Shown: positions 8,473 to 17,764, numbered from the stretch's first letter. The stretch: 64,000 bases of DNA from Aliiglaciecola lipolytica (GCF_018860635.1 NZ_JAHKPT010000025.1:167867-231866), one strand, 5' to 3'. The notes: a model not told the origin generated them from the sequence alone. Translations and numbers: made by a program.

Positions 8473-9846
8473 TTAATTGTTATCCAGCGCAATACGCCCT
8501 GTTTTTACCGCTTGGCGCTTTACTCCTAATTGTGGAGCCAGCAAAAATATATCCCCATTATTGCCGGTTAACGTGCGTAAAACATTTGACTGCTTAGCTA
8601 AATAAGCGTTTCTTTGCATATGCATTTGTTCACCGTGAGTCGGCACTGCAACTTGTGGACGCACCCAGTTATACATTAATTTCAACTCTTCTTCACAAGG
8701 GTGACCCGAAGCATGAATAGCAAACTCACAGTCTTCAGACAAAACAGTGTTTATGTTACGCGCTTTGAACGCCTTGATCAGATTCTCAACGGCTTTTTCA
8801 TTTCCAGGAATGACAATAGAACTGAATATGACCAAGTCCCCCTCATCAAGTGACAAGTCACGGTAATGATCTTGCGCCAGTTTAGACATGGCAGCCCTTG
8901 GTTCACCTTGACTACCTGTAGCGACAGCCAATACTTCGTTAGCCGGCAAGTAGCCACTGTGATAAGAGTCAATTATGCTTAAATCTTCAGGCCAATGCCC
9001 TGTTGCCTTGGCGGCCCCTACGGTATTTTGCAATGAGCGACCAAGCAACGCTAGATATCGTCCTGTTTGTTTGGCGATTTTCGCTAGGGTAATCAATCGC
9101 GCAATATTACTACTGAAACAGCCCACGACTACACGGCCAGGTGCTTCATCCACTAGCTGCTTCAATCCTCGATAACAAGCCCCTTCGGATATAGAATATC
9201 CACTTTTTGTGGCATTGGTTGAATCACAAATCATGGCTAAAATATTCTGCTTTCTCAGTGACTTAAACGGTTGTTCATTAAATGCTTTACCGGTAACCGG
9301 ATGACTATCAATTTTCCAATCCGCAGTATGGAAAATATTCCCCGCTTCAGTCCGTATAATTAACGCATGGGGTTCTGGAATAGAGTGTGTAATTGGCATC
9401 CATTGCACATTGAAAACGCCAATATCCACAATTTGCTCAGACACCACTTCAATAATTGGCATATTTTGATTAGCGCTATTTCGCAATTTCCGACGAAGTA
9501 TTTCAGCGGTGTAAGGGGTTGTATAAACGGGACACTTAAAGCGTTGCCAAAGATGCGGTAAGGCACCAATATGATCCTCATGGGCGTGAGTGATAACTAT
9601 GCCAACCAAATTTTCTTTTTGACGAGTTATAAATGAGGGATCGGCACAGACCACATCATGTTTTGGTCCAACTGCAAATCCTTCTTTATAGGTTAATGGT
9701 TCATCGAAAGTGAGACCACAATCTACCATTAACCACTGATTGTTATGTCCAAAAAGATTCATGTTCATACCGATTTCGCCTGTACCACCTAACGGCAAGA
9801 ACCACAGATCATTTTGTCCTGGAATATAAGATTGAATAAATAGCAT
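8473..9846 (-). CDS. RNase J-like metallo-beta-lactamase/beta-CASP nuclease
   Basis: 457 residues. The N-terminal FLPLGGTGEIGMNMNLFGH is the signature of the RNase J / beta-CASP RNA-processing branch. Zinc ligands are in THAHEDHIGALPHLW, the later His of ITHSIPEPHAL and HTADWKID. The beta-CASP insert holds CFSSNIARL, and SGHPCEEELKLMYNWVRP followed by VPTHGE gives the closing His motifs. The ~100-residue C-terminal domain of Bacillus RNase J is absent, so the protein is shorter than the 550-residue standard. Expected activity is 5'-3' exonuclease and endonuclease on RNA. Unusual in a gammaproteobacterium that would normally rely on RNase E. Start ATG 9846 has AAAGG very close to it. Confidence 0.85.
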   Translation of the reverse strand: MLFIQSYIPGQNDLWFLPLGGTGEIGMNMNLFGHNNQWLMVDCGLTFDEPLTYKEGFAVGPKHDVVCADPSFITRQKENLVGIVITHAHEDHIGALPHLWQRFKCPVYTTPYTAEILRRKLRNSANQNMPIIEVVSEQIVDIGVFNVQWMPITHSIPEPHALIIRTEAGNIFHTADWKIDSHPVTGKAFNEQPFKSLRKQNILAMICDSTNATKSGYSISEGACYRGLKQLVDEAPGRVVVGCFSSNIARLITLAKIAKQTGRYLALLGRSLQNTVGAAKATGHWPEDLSIIDSYHSGYLPANEVLAVATGSQGEPRAAMSKLAQDHYRDLSLDEGDLVIFSSIVIPGNEKAVENLIKAFKARNINTVLSEDCEFAIHASGHPCEEELKLMYNWVRPQVAVPTHGEQMHMQRNAYLAKQSNVLRTLTGNNGDIFLLAPQLGVKRQAVKTGRIALDNN

Positions 9847-10124
9847 CCTTTTATAGATTCAACTGCAAGTCATTATTATGCACTAGCTTCACAAAAAGAT
9901 TATGTTTAAACGCAAATAAATATTTGAATCGAACGAAAATTGTATTGTTAGATTTTTTGCACTAAATCTGTCACAGTAGCTGTATATTATTTATACCGAT
10001 TTGGAACCATAATTATAATTACAGGCTCAAATTCCTGACAAAGTGGTTTGTAGACAATACAAGTAATCATCAATCGACCATTTTTCAGGGAGCTTGAAAC
10101 AACTACAGCGAGTTGGGGAAATTT

Positions 10125-10682
10125 ATGTTGGTATTGCGATTGAACAAATCTGGTATGCCGCAAGCGTGGATAACACCTGAAGAAGCGGCCAAGTATTATG
10201 CCCAAGATCGGGTTTTATTCGAGCTGGGTGAAAGCAAAAAAGTCATGCTTGGTGGCTGGAATAATCAAGGAATTCAGAGTCGACTTCAGCTTTCTTCAAT
10301 TATTGGTTGCGAAGGAAAAGTGACGAACTTGGACGGCAAAATTTCCCTGTGTAATCGTTATCTATTCCGTCGAGACAACTTTCTTTGCATGTATTGCGGA
10401 CAAAAATTTAAATCATCCCAACTCACTCGCGATCATATTATCCCTCGCTCTCGCGGCGGAAAAGATGTGTGGACCAACTCAGCAACTTCCTGCACACGCT
10501 GTAACTGCCACAAGGCAGCGCGTACTCCTGAAGAAGCTCAAATGTCGTTAATTGCAGTGCCCTTCACACCCAATTTGTATGAGCGATTTTACCTGATGAA
10601 TCGACGTATTTTGGCTGACCAAATGGCTTTTTTGGGGAATCACTTTTCACGAAATAGAAGTTGGCTGGATCAAATTTTGTAA
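10125..10682 (+). CDS. HNH endonuclease family protein
   Basis: 185 residues. The C-terminal half carries the HNH/zinc module: FLCMYCGQKF (first CxxC), LTRDHIIPRSRGGKDVWTN (the DH of the active site and Asn) and SCTRCNCHKAART (second CxxC). The N-terminal half is conserved-looking but unassigned. Stand-alone HNH proteins of this type are widespread chromosomal genes in marine gammaproteobacteria; their substrate is unknown. Start ATG 10125 preferred over TTG 10113 because GGGGA lies upstream of it. No methylase or phage gene is nearby, so this is not obviously a restriction system. Confidence 0.85.
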   Translation: MLVLRLNKSGMPQAWITPEEAAKYYAQDRVLFELGESKKVMLGGWNNQGIQSRLQLSSIIGCEGKVTNLDGKISLCNRYLFRRDNFLCMYCGQKFKSSQLTRDHIIPRSRGGKDVWTNSATSCTRCNCHKAARTPEEAQMSLIAVPFTPNLYERFYLMNRRILADQMAFLGNHFSRNRSWLDQIL

Positions 10683-10776
10683 TCGTCTACCGAATCACAA
10701 TAATTGTTTGCAACAAAGCCCACAATTTAGTTTACAATATCGCCCATTAATTCTGAGAAATGGGGTCTATTCTAGC

Positions 10777-11685
10777 GTGTCTATCCGCAATATTGTTGGT
10801 CATTTTATTGGTACCATATCTGTCATTATTTATTTTTTTAATACTGTCTTTTGGGTCATCCCCATTGTGATCCTTTCATTTTTAAAGTTGATCCCAATTA
10901 AATCTTGGCAAAAGTTGGTTAGTTATCCGTTAGATGGTTGTGCAACTGCTTGGATTGGCGTGAATAACTTAAATCAACGAATCACTTCCAATACCCAGTG
11001 GGATGTAGAAGGCGTTGAAACACTTACACTTAATGACTGGTATTTAGTGACGTCTAATCATCAGTCATGGGTCGACATTCTTGTTTTACAACGTATTTTT
11101 AATCGCAAAATTCCCTTTCTTAAATTCTTTCTAAAAAAGGAATTAATCTGGGTACCATTTTTAGGTATCGCTTGGTGGGCGTTAGATTTTCCTTTTATGA
11201 GTCGTCATTCGAAGTCTTTTCTAGCCAAGAACCCGCATTTGAAGGGTAAAGATATGGAAAGTACCCGCAAAGCATGTGAAAAGTTCAGCACTAAACCAGT
11301 CAGTATTATGAACTTCGTAGAAGGCACACGGTTAACAGAGGAAAAGTTGAAGCGAATCAACGGTCCCTATAAACACCTTTTAAAACCTAAAGCTGGCGGG
11401 ATGGCGTTTGTGCTTAGTGCCATGGGCAATCAATTGCACAAGTTTTTGGACGTAACAATATATTATCCAGAAGGTATACCGTCTTTTTGGGACTTTGTGT
11501 GTGGTAGGGTCAAAAAAATACAAGTAAAAGTGAGAATTTTGTCCGTCGAAGACATTCTTAATAGCGATGCCTTTGGAATGGATTATTTTGACAACCCCGA
11601 ACAACGCGCTCGATTCCAACGTTGGTTAAATCAATTGTGGTCTGAAAAAGATCACACTCTCACGACTATGTCTTCGAGTAAATAG
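10777..11685 (+). CDS. PlsC-like acyltransferase, YihG type (first paralogue)
   Basis: 302 residues from GTG 10777 (an in-frame TTG at 10708 would add 23 residues of non-homologous-looking sequence). An N-terminal membrane helix precedes the acyltransferase domain with block I NHQSWVDIL (HX4D), block II FLKKELIWVPFLGIAWWALDFPFM, block III FVEGTRLTEEK and a block IV region KPKAGGMAFVLSAM. Such enzymes transfer acyl groups to lysophospholipid and help set membrane composition. The paralogous gene begins 6 bases after the stop, with an MscS-type channel after that, so all three form one transcription unit. Confidence 0.88.
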   Translation: MSIRNIVGHFIGTISVIIYFFNTVFWVIPIVILSFLKLIPIKSWQKLVSYPLDGCATAWIGVNNLNQRITSNTQWDVEGVETLTLNDWYLVTSNHQSWVDILVLQRIFNRKIPFLKFFLKKELIWVPFLGIAWWALDFPFMSRHSKSFLAKNPHLKGKDMESTRKACEKFSTKPVSIMNFVEGTRLTEEKLKRINGPYKHLLKPKAGGMAFVLSAMGNQLHKFLDVTIYYPEGIPSFWDFVCGRVKKIQVKVRILSVEDILNSDAFGMDYFDNPEQRARFQRWLNQLWSEKDHTLTTMSSSK

Positions 11686-11691
11686 AGTGTT

Positions 11692-12588
11692 ATGTTGAGT
11701 TTTATCCCTGCTTTTTTGATGTTCCCAATCCATTTTGCATTACAAATACTTAATCTTGGTTTTTGGGCAGCGTTGATTATTATTTTGGGGGTAATTAAGT
11801 TTATACTCCCATTTAAATGGGTAGCATCACTGCTCAGTCCAATGATGCATTTTATGATGTTTGCGTTTGGGGTGGTTAGTGTCAAACTCATACGACTGAC
11901 CAACAACGTCCAATGGGACTGTTCTGTAGAAGGGGAGTTGAGCAAAGACAGCTGGTATTTGATGATGCCAAATCACTTAAGCTATTTAGATATCATTTTA
12001 TTGATTGAGTTTGCCGCATCGCGGATCCCCGCCCCCAAATTTTTCCTCAAGAAAGAACTCATATGGTTGCCCTTTGTTGGTTTAGGAGCCTGGGCCCTTG
12101 GCATGCCTTTTATGCAGCGCTATAGCAGAGAGTTCGTGGAGAAGAATCCCCACTTAAAAGGCAAAGACATTGAAACCACCCGTAGATACTGTAAGAAGTT
12201 TCAAAGCACACCAACTACGGTAATCAACTTTGTTGAAGGATCAAGATTCACACCAGAAAAGCAGCGGGCTAAATCCAGCCAGTACCAACATTTACTTCCC
12301 CCTAAAGCCGGAGGTGTAGCTTTTACATTAGCGGCTATGGGCGACCAATTTACTAATATCTTGAATGTCACCATTTTGTATCCTGAAAACAACCAACATC
12401 CAATGATGGATATGCTGTGCGGCAATCTTACCCGCATAGTTGTGCACATTGATGTACTCCCCGTGGCGGATGATGTTATTGGAGACTATTTCAACGATGC
12501 GGAGTTTAAAGGACGGTTCCAGATTTGGCTAAATGATTTGTGGGCCAGTAAAGATAAATTCATATCACAATTAGGTAGCTCGAAATAA
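11692..12588 (+). CDS. PlsC-like acyltransferase, YihG type (second paralogue)
   Basis: 298 residues, closely similar to the preceding gene: NHLSYLDII (block I, HX4D), FFLKKELIWLPFVGLGAWAL, NPHLKGKDIETTRRYC, FVEGSRFTPEK and PPKAGGVAFTLAAM all recur at the same spacing. The pair looks like a tandem duplication that has diverged. Both keep the catalytic His and Asp, so both should be active, perhaps with different acyl-chain or position preference. The stop overlaps the start of the MscS-type gene by one base, a sign of translational coupling. Confidence 0.88.
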   Translation: MLSFIPAFLMFPIHFALQILNLGFWAALIIILGVIKFILPFKWVASLLSPMMHFMMFAFGVVSVKLIRLTNNVQWDCSVEGELSKDSWYLMMPNHLSYLDIILLIEFAASRIPAPKFFLKKELIWLPFVGLGAWALGMPFMQRYSREFVEKNPHLKGKDIETTRRYCKKFQSTPTTVINFVEGSRFTPEKQRAKSSQYQHLLPPKAGGVAFTLAAMGDQFTNILNVTILYPENNQHPMMDMLCGNLTRIVVHIDVLPVADDVIGDYFNDAEFKGRFQIWLNDLWASKDKFISQLGSSK

Positions 12589-13829
12589 TGCTTCAACAAG
12601 AAAAAGTCAAAGAATGGTTGCTGACGAATTTAAGTACAATTGATGTAGGCATCACTGAGCATAGTTGGCTGTATCAAACCTCCGCTATTTTACTTTCTTT
12701 AGGTCTGGCCACAATCGCTTTCATGTTAACCCGTTTGTTGATGCGCGGGCGTATTTCGAGAATCGTTTCATTAAGCCGAAATAATTGGGATGATGAGCTC
12801 CATAAACATGGGTTTTTCCAGCGTATAGGCCACATAGTTCCTGCTTTGGTTATATTTTTATTAACCCCTGTTTTGCTTGACGTATCTAATATTCTTTACG
12901 CGTTTATTCAAAAAACCATGTTGATTTATATAGCTGTCTCAGTTGTATGGTCTAGTAGTGCGCTATTTAACACAATTGAAGACGTGTATAACGCGTCAGA
13001 TTTGGCCAAACGAGCGCCGATAACCGGCTTTATTCAGGTGGCTAAACTGGTCGTCGTGATCCTTGCTGTACTGCTTATTATTTCTAATTTACTCAATAAA
13101 TCTCCCCTACTGTTACTTTCAGGTCTTGGTGCTGTTACAGCCATATTATTATTGTTATTCAGAGACACTATTCTCGGTTTTGTGGCGGGAATTCAAATTG
13201 CAGCGAACCGAATGGTGAATACGGGCGACTGGATTGAACTGCAAAAATACGGTGCTGACGGTGAAGTATTAGAAGTTGGATTAACCACAGTTAAAGTACA
13301 GAACTGGGACAAAACCATCTCAACAATACCCACTTATACGTTAATCAGTGATTCGGTGAAAAACTGGCGCGGCATGTCTGAGTCGGGCGGGAGGCGAATA
13401 AAACGCGCGATTAAAATAGATATCAGTAGTATTAAGTTCTGTGATGCTGAAACGCTTAGCGAGTACAAAAAAATCCGATATATCAGTGACTATATTGAAT
13501 CTAAAATCCAGTTGCTGCGCGATTATCACGACCAACAACATATTGACGAGCAAGATTTATTAAACAGTCGCCGTTTAACCAACATAGGTACTTACAGAGC
13601 CTACGTTAATGCGTATTTGCATCATCATATGCAACTCAATAAAGATATGACCATGATGGTTCGTCAATTGCCACCAACTGAAACCGGACTACCTTTGGAA
13701 ATATATTGCTTTTGTGCAGATAAAAATTGGGTAAATTATGAAGGGGTGCAGGCAGATATTTTTGATCACTGTTTAGCTATGTTACCTATTTTTAATCTGA
13801 GAGCTTATCAAAGAGTTAGCGACAAATAA
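12588..13829 (+). CDS. Mechanosensitive channel, MscS superfamily, YbdG/MscM type
   Basis: 413 residues. The N-terminal third has four or five membrane helices; the pore helix region GLGAVTAILLLLFRDTILGFVAGIQ-like (residues ~180-205) is followed by the MscS beta domain with AANRMVNTGDWIELQKYGADG and TTVKVQNWDKTISTIPTY, the signature of the YbdG branch. A ~50-residue insertion in the cytoplasmic domain is also typical of YbdG. It protects cells from hypo-osmotic shock. The ATG shares one base with the stop of the second acyltransferase; lipid-modifying enzymes and a tension-gated channel in one operon make functional sense. Confidence 0.92.
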   Translation: MLQQEKVKEWLLTNLSTIDVGITEHSWLYQTSAILLSLGLATIAFMLTRLLMRGRISRIVSLSRNNWDDELHKHGFFQRIGHIVPALVIFLLTPVLLDVSNILYAFIQKTMLIYIAVSVVWSSSALFNTIEDVYNASDLAKRAPITGFIQVAKLVVVILAVLLIISNLLNKSPLLLLSGLGAVTAILLLLFRDTILGFVAGIQIAANRMVNTGDWIELQKYGADGEVLEVGLTTVKVQNWDKTISTIPTYTLISDSVKNWRGMSESGGRRIKRAIKIDISSIKFCDAETLSEYKKIRYISDYIESKIQLLRDYHDQQHIDEQDLLNSRRLTNIGTYRAYVNAYLHHHMQLNKDMTMMVRQLPPTETGLPLEIYCFCADKNWVNYEGVQADIFDHCLAMLPIFNLRAYQRVSDK

Positions 13830-13864
13830 TCAATACAGGGATTGCGCCCTAGTCTTGCAAACAA

Positions 13865-13913
13865 TAACGCTGACTGTTTGCATCCATTTAGAGGAAAACT
13901 TTAGTCAGCGTTA
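13865..13913. repeat. 11-bp inverted repeat with TAACGC ends
   Basis: Arms TAACGCTGACT (13865-13875) and AGTCAGCGTTA (13903-13913), 27-base loop, between two convergent genes. No U run in either direction. Shares the outer TAACGC/GCGTTA bases with the hairpin at 4075-4119. Confidence 0.6.
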
Positions 13914-13938
13914 ATATCATTGATTAAAAAGCTTAGAT

Positions 13939-14121
13939 TTAGCTCCAGGCTAGGGCTACGGACAACAACAAAGTCGCAACCAATCCCGTCACACCGAAGA
14001 ATCCATACTCAACTTTCTCACGCATTCCACCAGCAGGTGAAGGTAGAAAACCCATAATCAAACAGGTTGCGCCCAAAACAAACACAAGAACTGTTATTCC
14101 AAATAAAATGGCATCAACCAT
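13939..14121 (-). CDS. Small two-helix membrane protein, unknown function
   Basis: 60 residues: helix 1 AILFGITVLVFVLGATCLIM, a short loop with Pro, Gly and Arg (LPSPAGGMREKVEYG), helix 2 FFGVTGLVATLLLSVALAWS. TTGGAG precedes the ATG at a good distance. A candidate FNR-type site lies 65 bases upstream. Small size and clean two-helix topology support a real gene; I do not recognise a named family. Confidence 0.65.
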   Translation of the reverse strand: MVDAILFGITVLVFVLGATCLIMGFLPSPAGGMREKVEYGFFGVTGLVATLLLSVALAWS

Positions 14122-14185
14122 GCTATCTCCAAGTTAATTAACGTTAAACTCCGTACATTATGCACCAAAACGTCTAATTGGGGGA

Positions 14186-14199
14186 GTGATCTATATCAA
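14186..14199. promoter_or_regulatory. Candidate FNR/CRP-type binding site
   Basis: GTGATCTATATCAA matches the FNR consensus TTGAT-N4-ATCAA at 9 of 10 fixed positions. It lies 65 bases upstream of the small membrane protein gene and about 250 upstream of the yggN-like gene; the former position is better for activation. The rest of the 331-base gap (14122-14452) is AT-rich with no gene seen. Confidence 0.4.
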
Positions 14200-14452
14200 A
14201 CAGTTAAAATTTTCTTCAATATATAATAGCCAAAAGAATATAGTTAAATTGACTAACTTTTAGTATTTCTTCCTATTCATCGTAGGTCATATTACCAACT
14301 TCACAATTCTAAAATAAGTTAACTAATTGATTATACTGAACTAATTAAAACTGGCCAGAGTGTTGCTACCTTATTAATAAATTCAATCAACACAGTCAGT
14401 GGTCGCTAGCGGTCATTGTGCTAATTAGTTAATTTATGTAGAGGAAAAAATT

Positions 14453-15232
14453 ATGAAACAATCAGTGATCGCCGCAAGTATATTGTTGCTCTCTGGCACC
14501 GCGGCCGCAAATGAATGTGACGTTAGCATGGATGGTCAAGTTTCCTTAATAAACAACGTATTGACCATAACGACTGAAGCCAATGATGTAATTAAAATTG
14601 ATGCTGGCGAAGCGTTATTTGTAAACGGCCAGCGCATGGATGTAAACAGGGACCAAGAAAGGTGGGTATCTGAATACTACAATGGTATCTACGATGCAGT
14701 CCCAGTAGCGGCTGAACTTGCCCTAGATGGTGTAGCAATAGCCAATGTTGCAGTGTCTGAAGTTTTGGGTAATTTGCTGGGAACGGACAGCAACGCAGTG
14801 GATAAGATCCAAGAAAAATTAGATCAAATTAAGGAAAAAATTGAATTCAACTTTTACGCTGATGATGGCAGCATTCATATAGATTCTGCTAACTTTTCAG
14901 ATGGCGATTTTTTAGGTGCGCAGTGGCAACAAGATTTTGAAGAAACAGTGGAAGAAGTGGTTACCGCATCCATTGGCCATTTAATGATTGCCCTTGGAAC
15001 CGAACTTATATTTGGTGATGGTGATACAGATGCTTTCGATGAACGTATGGATAACTTTGGCCAAAATATCGAACAAAAGATTGAAGCCAGAGCTGAAAAG
15101 TTAGAACAAAAAGCCGATGCTTTTTGCATGCGTTTAGCAAGCATTGATTATGCTGAAAATAAACTTCAAAACTCAATGCAAGAGTTGTCAGGATTAAATC
15201 TGATTACCGTGAAGTCAGATTATAAAATGTAA
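14453..15232 (+). CDS. yggN: YggN family (DUF2884) periplasmic protein
   Basis: 259 residues with signal peptide MKQSVIAASILLLSGTAAA, cut before NECDVSMDG. The N-terminal domain (NVLTITTEANDVIKIDAGEALFVNGQRM) and the later LASIDYAENKLQNSM segment with the final Cys-containing helix fit the YggN/DUF2884 family, which has no known biochemical role. The middle is rich in acidic and alanine helices (DKIQEKLDQIKEKI, KIEARAEKLEQKADAF), likely coiled coil. AGAGGAAA precedes the ATG. A YeeZ-like gene follows after 17 bases. Confidence 0.75.
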   Translation: MKQSVIAASILLLSGTAAANECDVSMDGQVSLINNVLTITTEANDVIKIDAGEALFVNGQRMDVNRDQERWVSEYYNGIYDAVPVAAELALDGVAIANVAVSEVLGNLLGTDSNAVDKIQEKLDQIKEKIEFNFYADDGSIHIDSANFSDGDFLGAQWQQDFEETVEEVVTASIGHLMIALGTELIFGDGDTDAFDERMDNFGQNIEQKIEARAEKLEQKADAFCMRLASIDYAENKLQNSMQELSGLNLITVKSDYKM

Positions 15233-15249
15233 AAGGCAAAATAAATATC

Positions 15250-16062
15250 GTGAAAATAGCAATTATTGGGGCGGGTTGGTTAGGTTTACCACTTGCCCAA
15301 GCATTAACTCAAAGTGGCCACTCAATTGTGGCCACAAAACGTTCTGCCTCTGACGTCAAAAAGTTACAGGATATGGGTGTATCAGCGTTCCAATATGCTC
15401 TGGGCGATAACTTAAACAGCCCTGAACTAGGCAACTTGTTTGACGTGCAAACTCTTATCCTGAATATACCGCCAGGTCGCAAATCGCCATCTTTGACTGA
15501 ATACACTAATCAGATGCAAGCATTAGTCACAACAGCCAAACAAAAAGGTGTGCAAAAGGTTATTTTCATTTCAACTACTGCGGTCTATGGTAATCGCGAT
15601 GGAATAATTTACGAATATTCACCAGTAGCTCCACACACCAACAGTGGCAAAGCTCATGTCGAGATTGAAAATTGGATTCGCGATCTATTCCAGCAAAACG
15701 CCTGTATTCTTCGATTAGCAGGTTTGGTCTCACAAGATAGACATCCTGTACGTAGTTTAAGTGGCAGGAAAAATATTGAAAATGGTCAGCAAGCTATCAA
15801 CCTTGTACACCGGGAAGACGTGATTAGCGCCATTCAAAAGATAATTACAAACAATAAGTTTGGCCAGACTTATCACTTAAGTAGTGTTGAGCACCCAACC
15901 CGACAGCAATATTATACTGATGCCGCAACGTCTTTAGGCTTGCCGCCTCCTGAATTTACCCCTGTCACCTCAGCGCCCTCAGGCAAACGCATCAATTGTG
16001 ACCTCACCATTAACGCACTTGAGCTAACCTTAGCCTACCCTAGTCCATACGATATGCTTTAG
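15250..16062 (+). CDS. NAD(P)-binding epimerase-like protein, YeeZ type
   Basis: 270 residues from a GTG start, 17 bases after yggN. The Rossmann motif is IIGAGWLGLPLAQAL (GxGxxG), followed by ATKRS at the end of strand 2. FISTTAVYGNRDG is the extended-SDR Ser/Thr-Tyr region, but the usual YxxxK is replaced by less regular sequence, so catalytic activity is uncertain. YeeZ-type proteins bind NAD(P); no substrate is known. A strong bidirectional terminator follows at 16104-16127. Confidence 0.78.
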   Translation: MKIAIIGAGWLGLPLAQALTQSGHSIVATKRSASDVKKLQDMGVSAFQYALGDNLNSPELGNLFDVQTLILNIPPGRKSPSLTEYTNQMQALVTTAKQKGVQKVIFISTTAVYGNRDGIIYEYSPVAPHTNSGKAHVEIENWIRDLFQQNACILRLAGLVSQDRHPVRSLSGRKNIENGQQAINLVHREDVISAIQKIITNNKFGQTYHLSSVEHPTRQQYYTDAATSLGLPPPEFTPVTSAPSGKRINCDLTINALELTLAYPSPYDML

Positions 16063-16103
16063 CGCCAACCTAAAACCTCAAATTCATATTTATCAGATGT
16101 AAA

Positions 16104-16127
16104 AAAGCCGGTCTGTTGACCGGCTTT
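16104..16127. terminator. Bidirectional intrinsic terminator
   Basis: AAAGCCGGTC (16104-16113) and GACCGGCTTT (16118-16127) form a 10-bp stem with a TGTT loop; a run of A on the left gives a U run in the minus direction. It divides the convergent YeeZ-like and NSS genes. Confidence 0.88.
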
Positions 16128-16148
16128 AATTTGAAGTTAGTTACCTAA

Positions 16149-17570
16149 CTATCCAATCAGCGCTTTTCCGAAATACTTCAGTGCGACAGTATTAATAAAG
16201 ACTAAAAATAGGATTAGCGGAATAAAGGTTCCCACCGAAAAGTCGACGTATTTTTCAAAGAAACTGCCTTTGTAACTAGGAGCTCCTTGGTCTAACTCTG
16301 CATTAAAATTCTCTTTTTTCCAACGATAAATCACGAATAGACAGATTAGCAATCCATTTAACGGCAAAATTGTGTCATAAAAAACATCAACAATAATGTC
16401 GAACAAGGATTTATTCTGTCCTGCGTAACTCGTCAATGAGGTGACGGGATCCCAAATACCAAATGACAGAGTCGTCACCCCAGAGGTCACAACCAATAAC
16501 AGCCCCATTACGCCCAACGCTTTTTTCCGGCCCACTTTTTTCGATTCCATAAAGGATGCCACTGGCACTTCGAAAATTGAAACCAAAGAGGTTATGGCGG
16601 CAAAGAATACCAGTAAGAAGAACAAACCGGCGACAACACTTGCTCCAACGTAGCCAATGGAGGCCTGTAAAGCTAAAAATATCTTAGGCAAAAAGGTAAA
16701 AATCATTCCTACAGAGGAGTCACTCAACTCTGCTGTATTCGTATTAGGGTTAAACGAAAATACCGCTGGAAGAATTAAAAGCCCTGCAATGAAGGCCACC
16801 CCTGTATCCGCTAAAGCAACGAATTTGGCCGAACCTGGTACATCACTTTTGCTATCTAAATACGAACCATAGGTGATCATAATCCCCATCCCCAAAGATA
16901 AGGAAAAGAACGCTTGAGATAATGCGGCGCTGACCACAGATGCATCAATTTTACTGAAATCGGGGACCAAATAATATTCCACCCCAGCAAAGGCATTGTC
17001 TAGGGTAAGTACAAAAATAACCAGACCGATTAGCATGACAAACAAGGCGGGCATCATCACTTTTGCGGCTTTTTCGATCCCCTGTTTTACCCCTCCTTGC
17101 AAAATTAAGTACACCACAGCTAACACACCAACCATGTATATAAATAACTGCGAAGACTTTACGAAATCAGTAAATGTTGAAGGATCGGCTAATTTATCTA
17201 AATTACCCATCGCGATTTGAAACAGGTAACCAAAGATCCACACGGTAATGACCAGATAAAATACCGCGATCATAAAAGGCGTAATAATTGACAACCATCC
17301 CGCTATCCGCCAATGCAACTGATTTTGGCTAAGTTTGACATAAGCATTGAGGGGATCCATTCGACTTCGCCGTCCAATAGACATCTCTGCCAACATCACG
17401 GGTAAACAAATTAACATCACAAAAACGGCATAAATGAGCAAGAATGCTCCGCCACCATTTTTGGTGGCAGCAACTGGAAATCCCACCATGTTGCCAATAC
17501 CCACAGCGGACCCTGCCGCAGCCAAAACAAACCCGAGACGAGAACCAAACTGTTCGCGATCTGCTGCCAT
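16149..17570 (-). CDS. Sodium-dependent transporter, NSS/SNF family
   Basis: 473 residues with about eleven membrane helices. The first helix, FVLAAAGSAVGIGNMVGFP, is the NSS substrate and sodium site broken by Gly, and the second carries NGGGAFLLIY. Further conserved patches are SLSLGMGIMITYGSYL in helix 6. These proteins bring in amino acids or related amines with Na+, which suits a marine cell that also has a sodium-pumping NADH dehydrogenase. AAGGAAAA precedes the ATG. Single gene. The substrate cannot be told from sequence. Confidence 0.9.
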   Translation of the reverse strand: MAADREQFGSRLGFVLAAAGSAVGIGNMVGFPVAATKNGGGAFLLIYAVFVMLICLPVMLAEMSIGRRSRMDPLNAYVKLSQNQLHWRIAGWLSIITPFMIAVFYLVITVWIFGYLFQIAMGNLDKLADPSTFTDFVKSSQLFIYMVGVLAVVYLILQGGVKQGIEKAAKVMMPALFVMLIGLVIFVLTLDNAFAGVEYYLVPDFSKIDASVVSAALSQAFFSLSLGMGIMITYGSYLDSKSDVPGSAKFVALADTGVAFIAGLLILPAVFSFNPNTNTAELSDSSVGMIFTFLPKIFLALQASIGYVGASVVAGLFFLLVFFAAITSLVSIFEVPVASFMESKKVGRKKALGVMGLLLVVTSGVTTLSFGIWDPVTSLTSYAGQNKSLFDIIVDVFYDTILPLNGLLICLFVIYRWKKENFNAELDQGAPSYKGSFFEKYVDFSVGTFIPLILFLVFINTVALKYFGKALIG

Positions 17571-17764
17571 AATATTTTCCTTTTTTGTTGGTTGATTACC
17601 CCTTACTGTAGACTACAGCGCAGTTTAATCACCCTTATTGTTTTTAGGTTAGAATGACGATGTTAACAGGCTAATTTTAAAATGTCTTTTACTTAAAAAT
17701 ATAGGTTTGCCAAAAATTAAAACACAGCAGATATGCAGCGTAATATTGATAAAACACCCACATT

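Noticed and set aside
10125-10682. HNH gene as part of a restriction or phage system
   Set aside because: No methylase, integrase or phage gene nearby.
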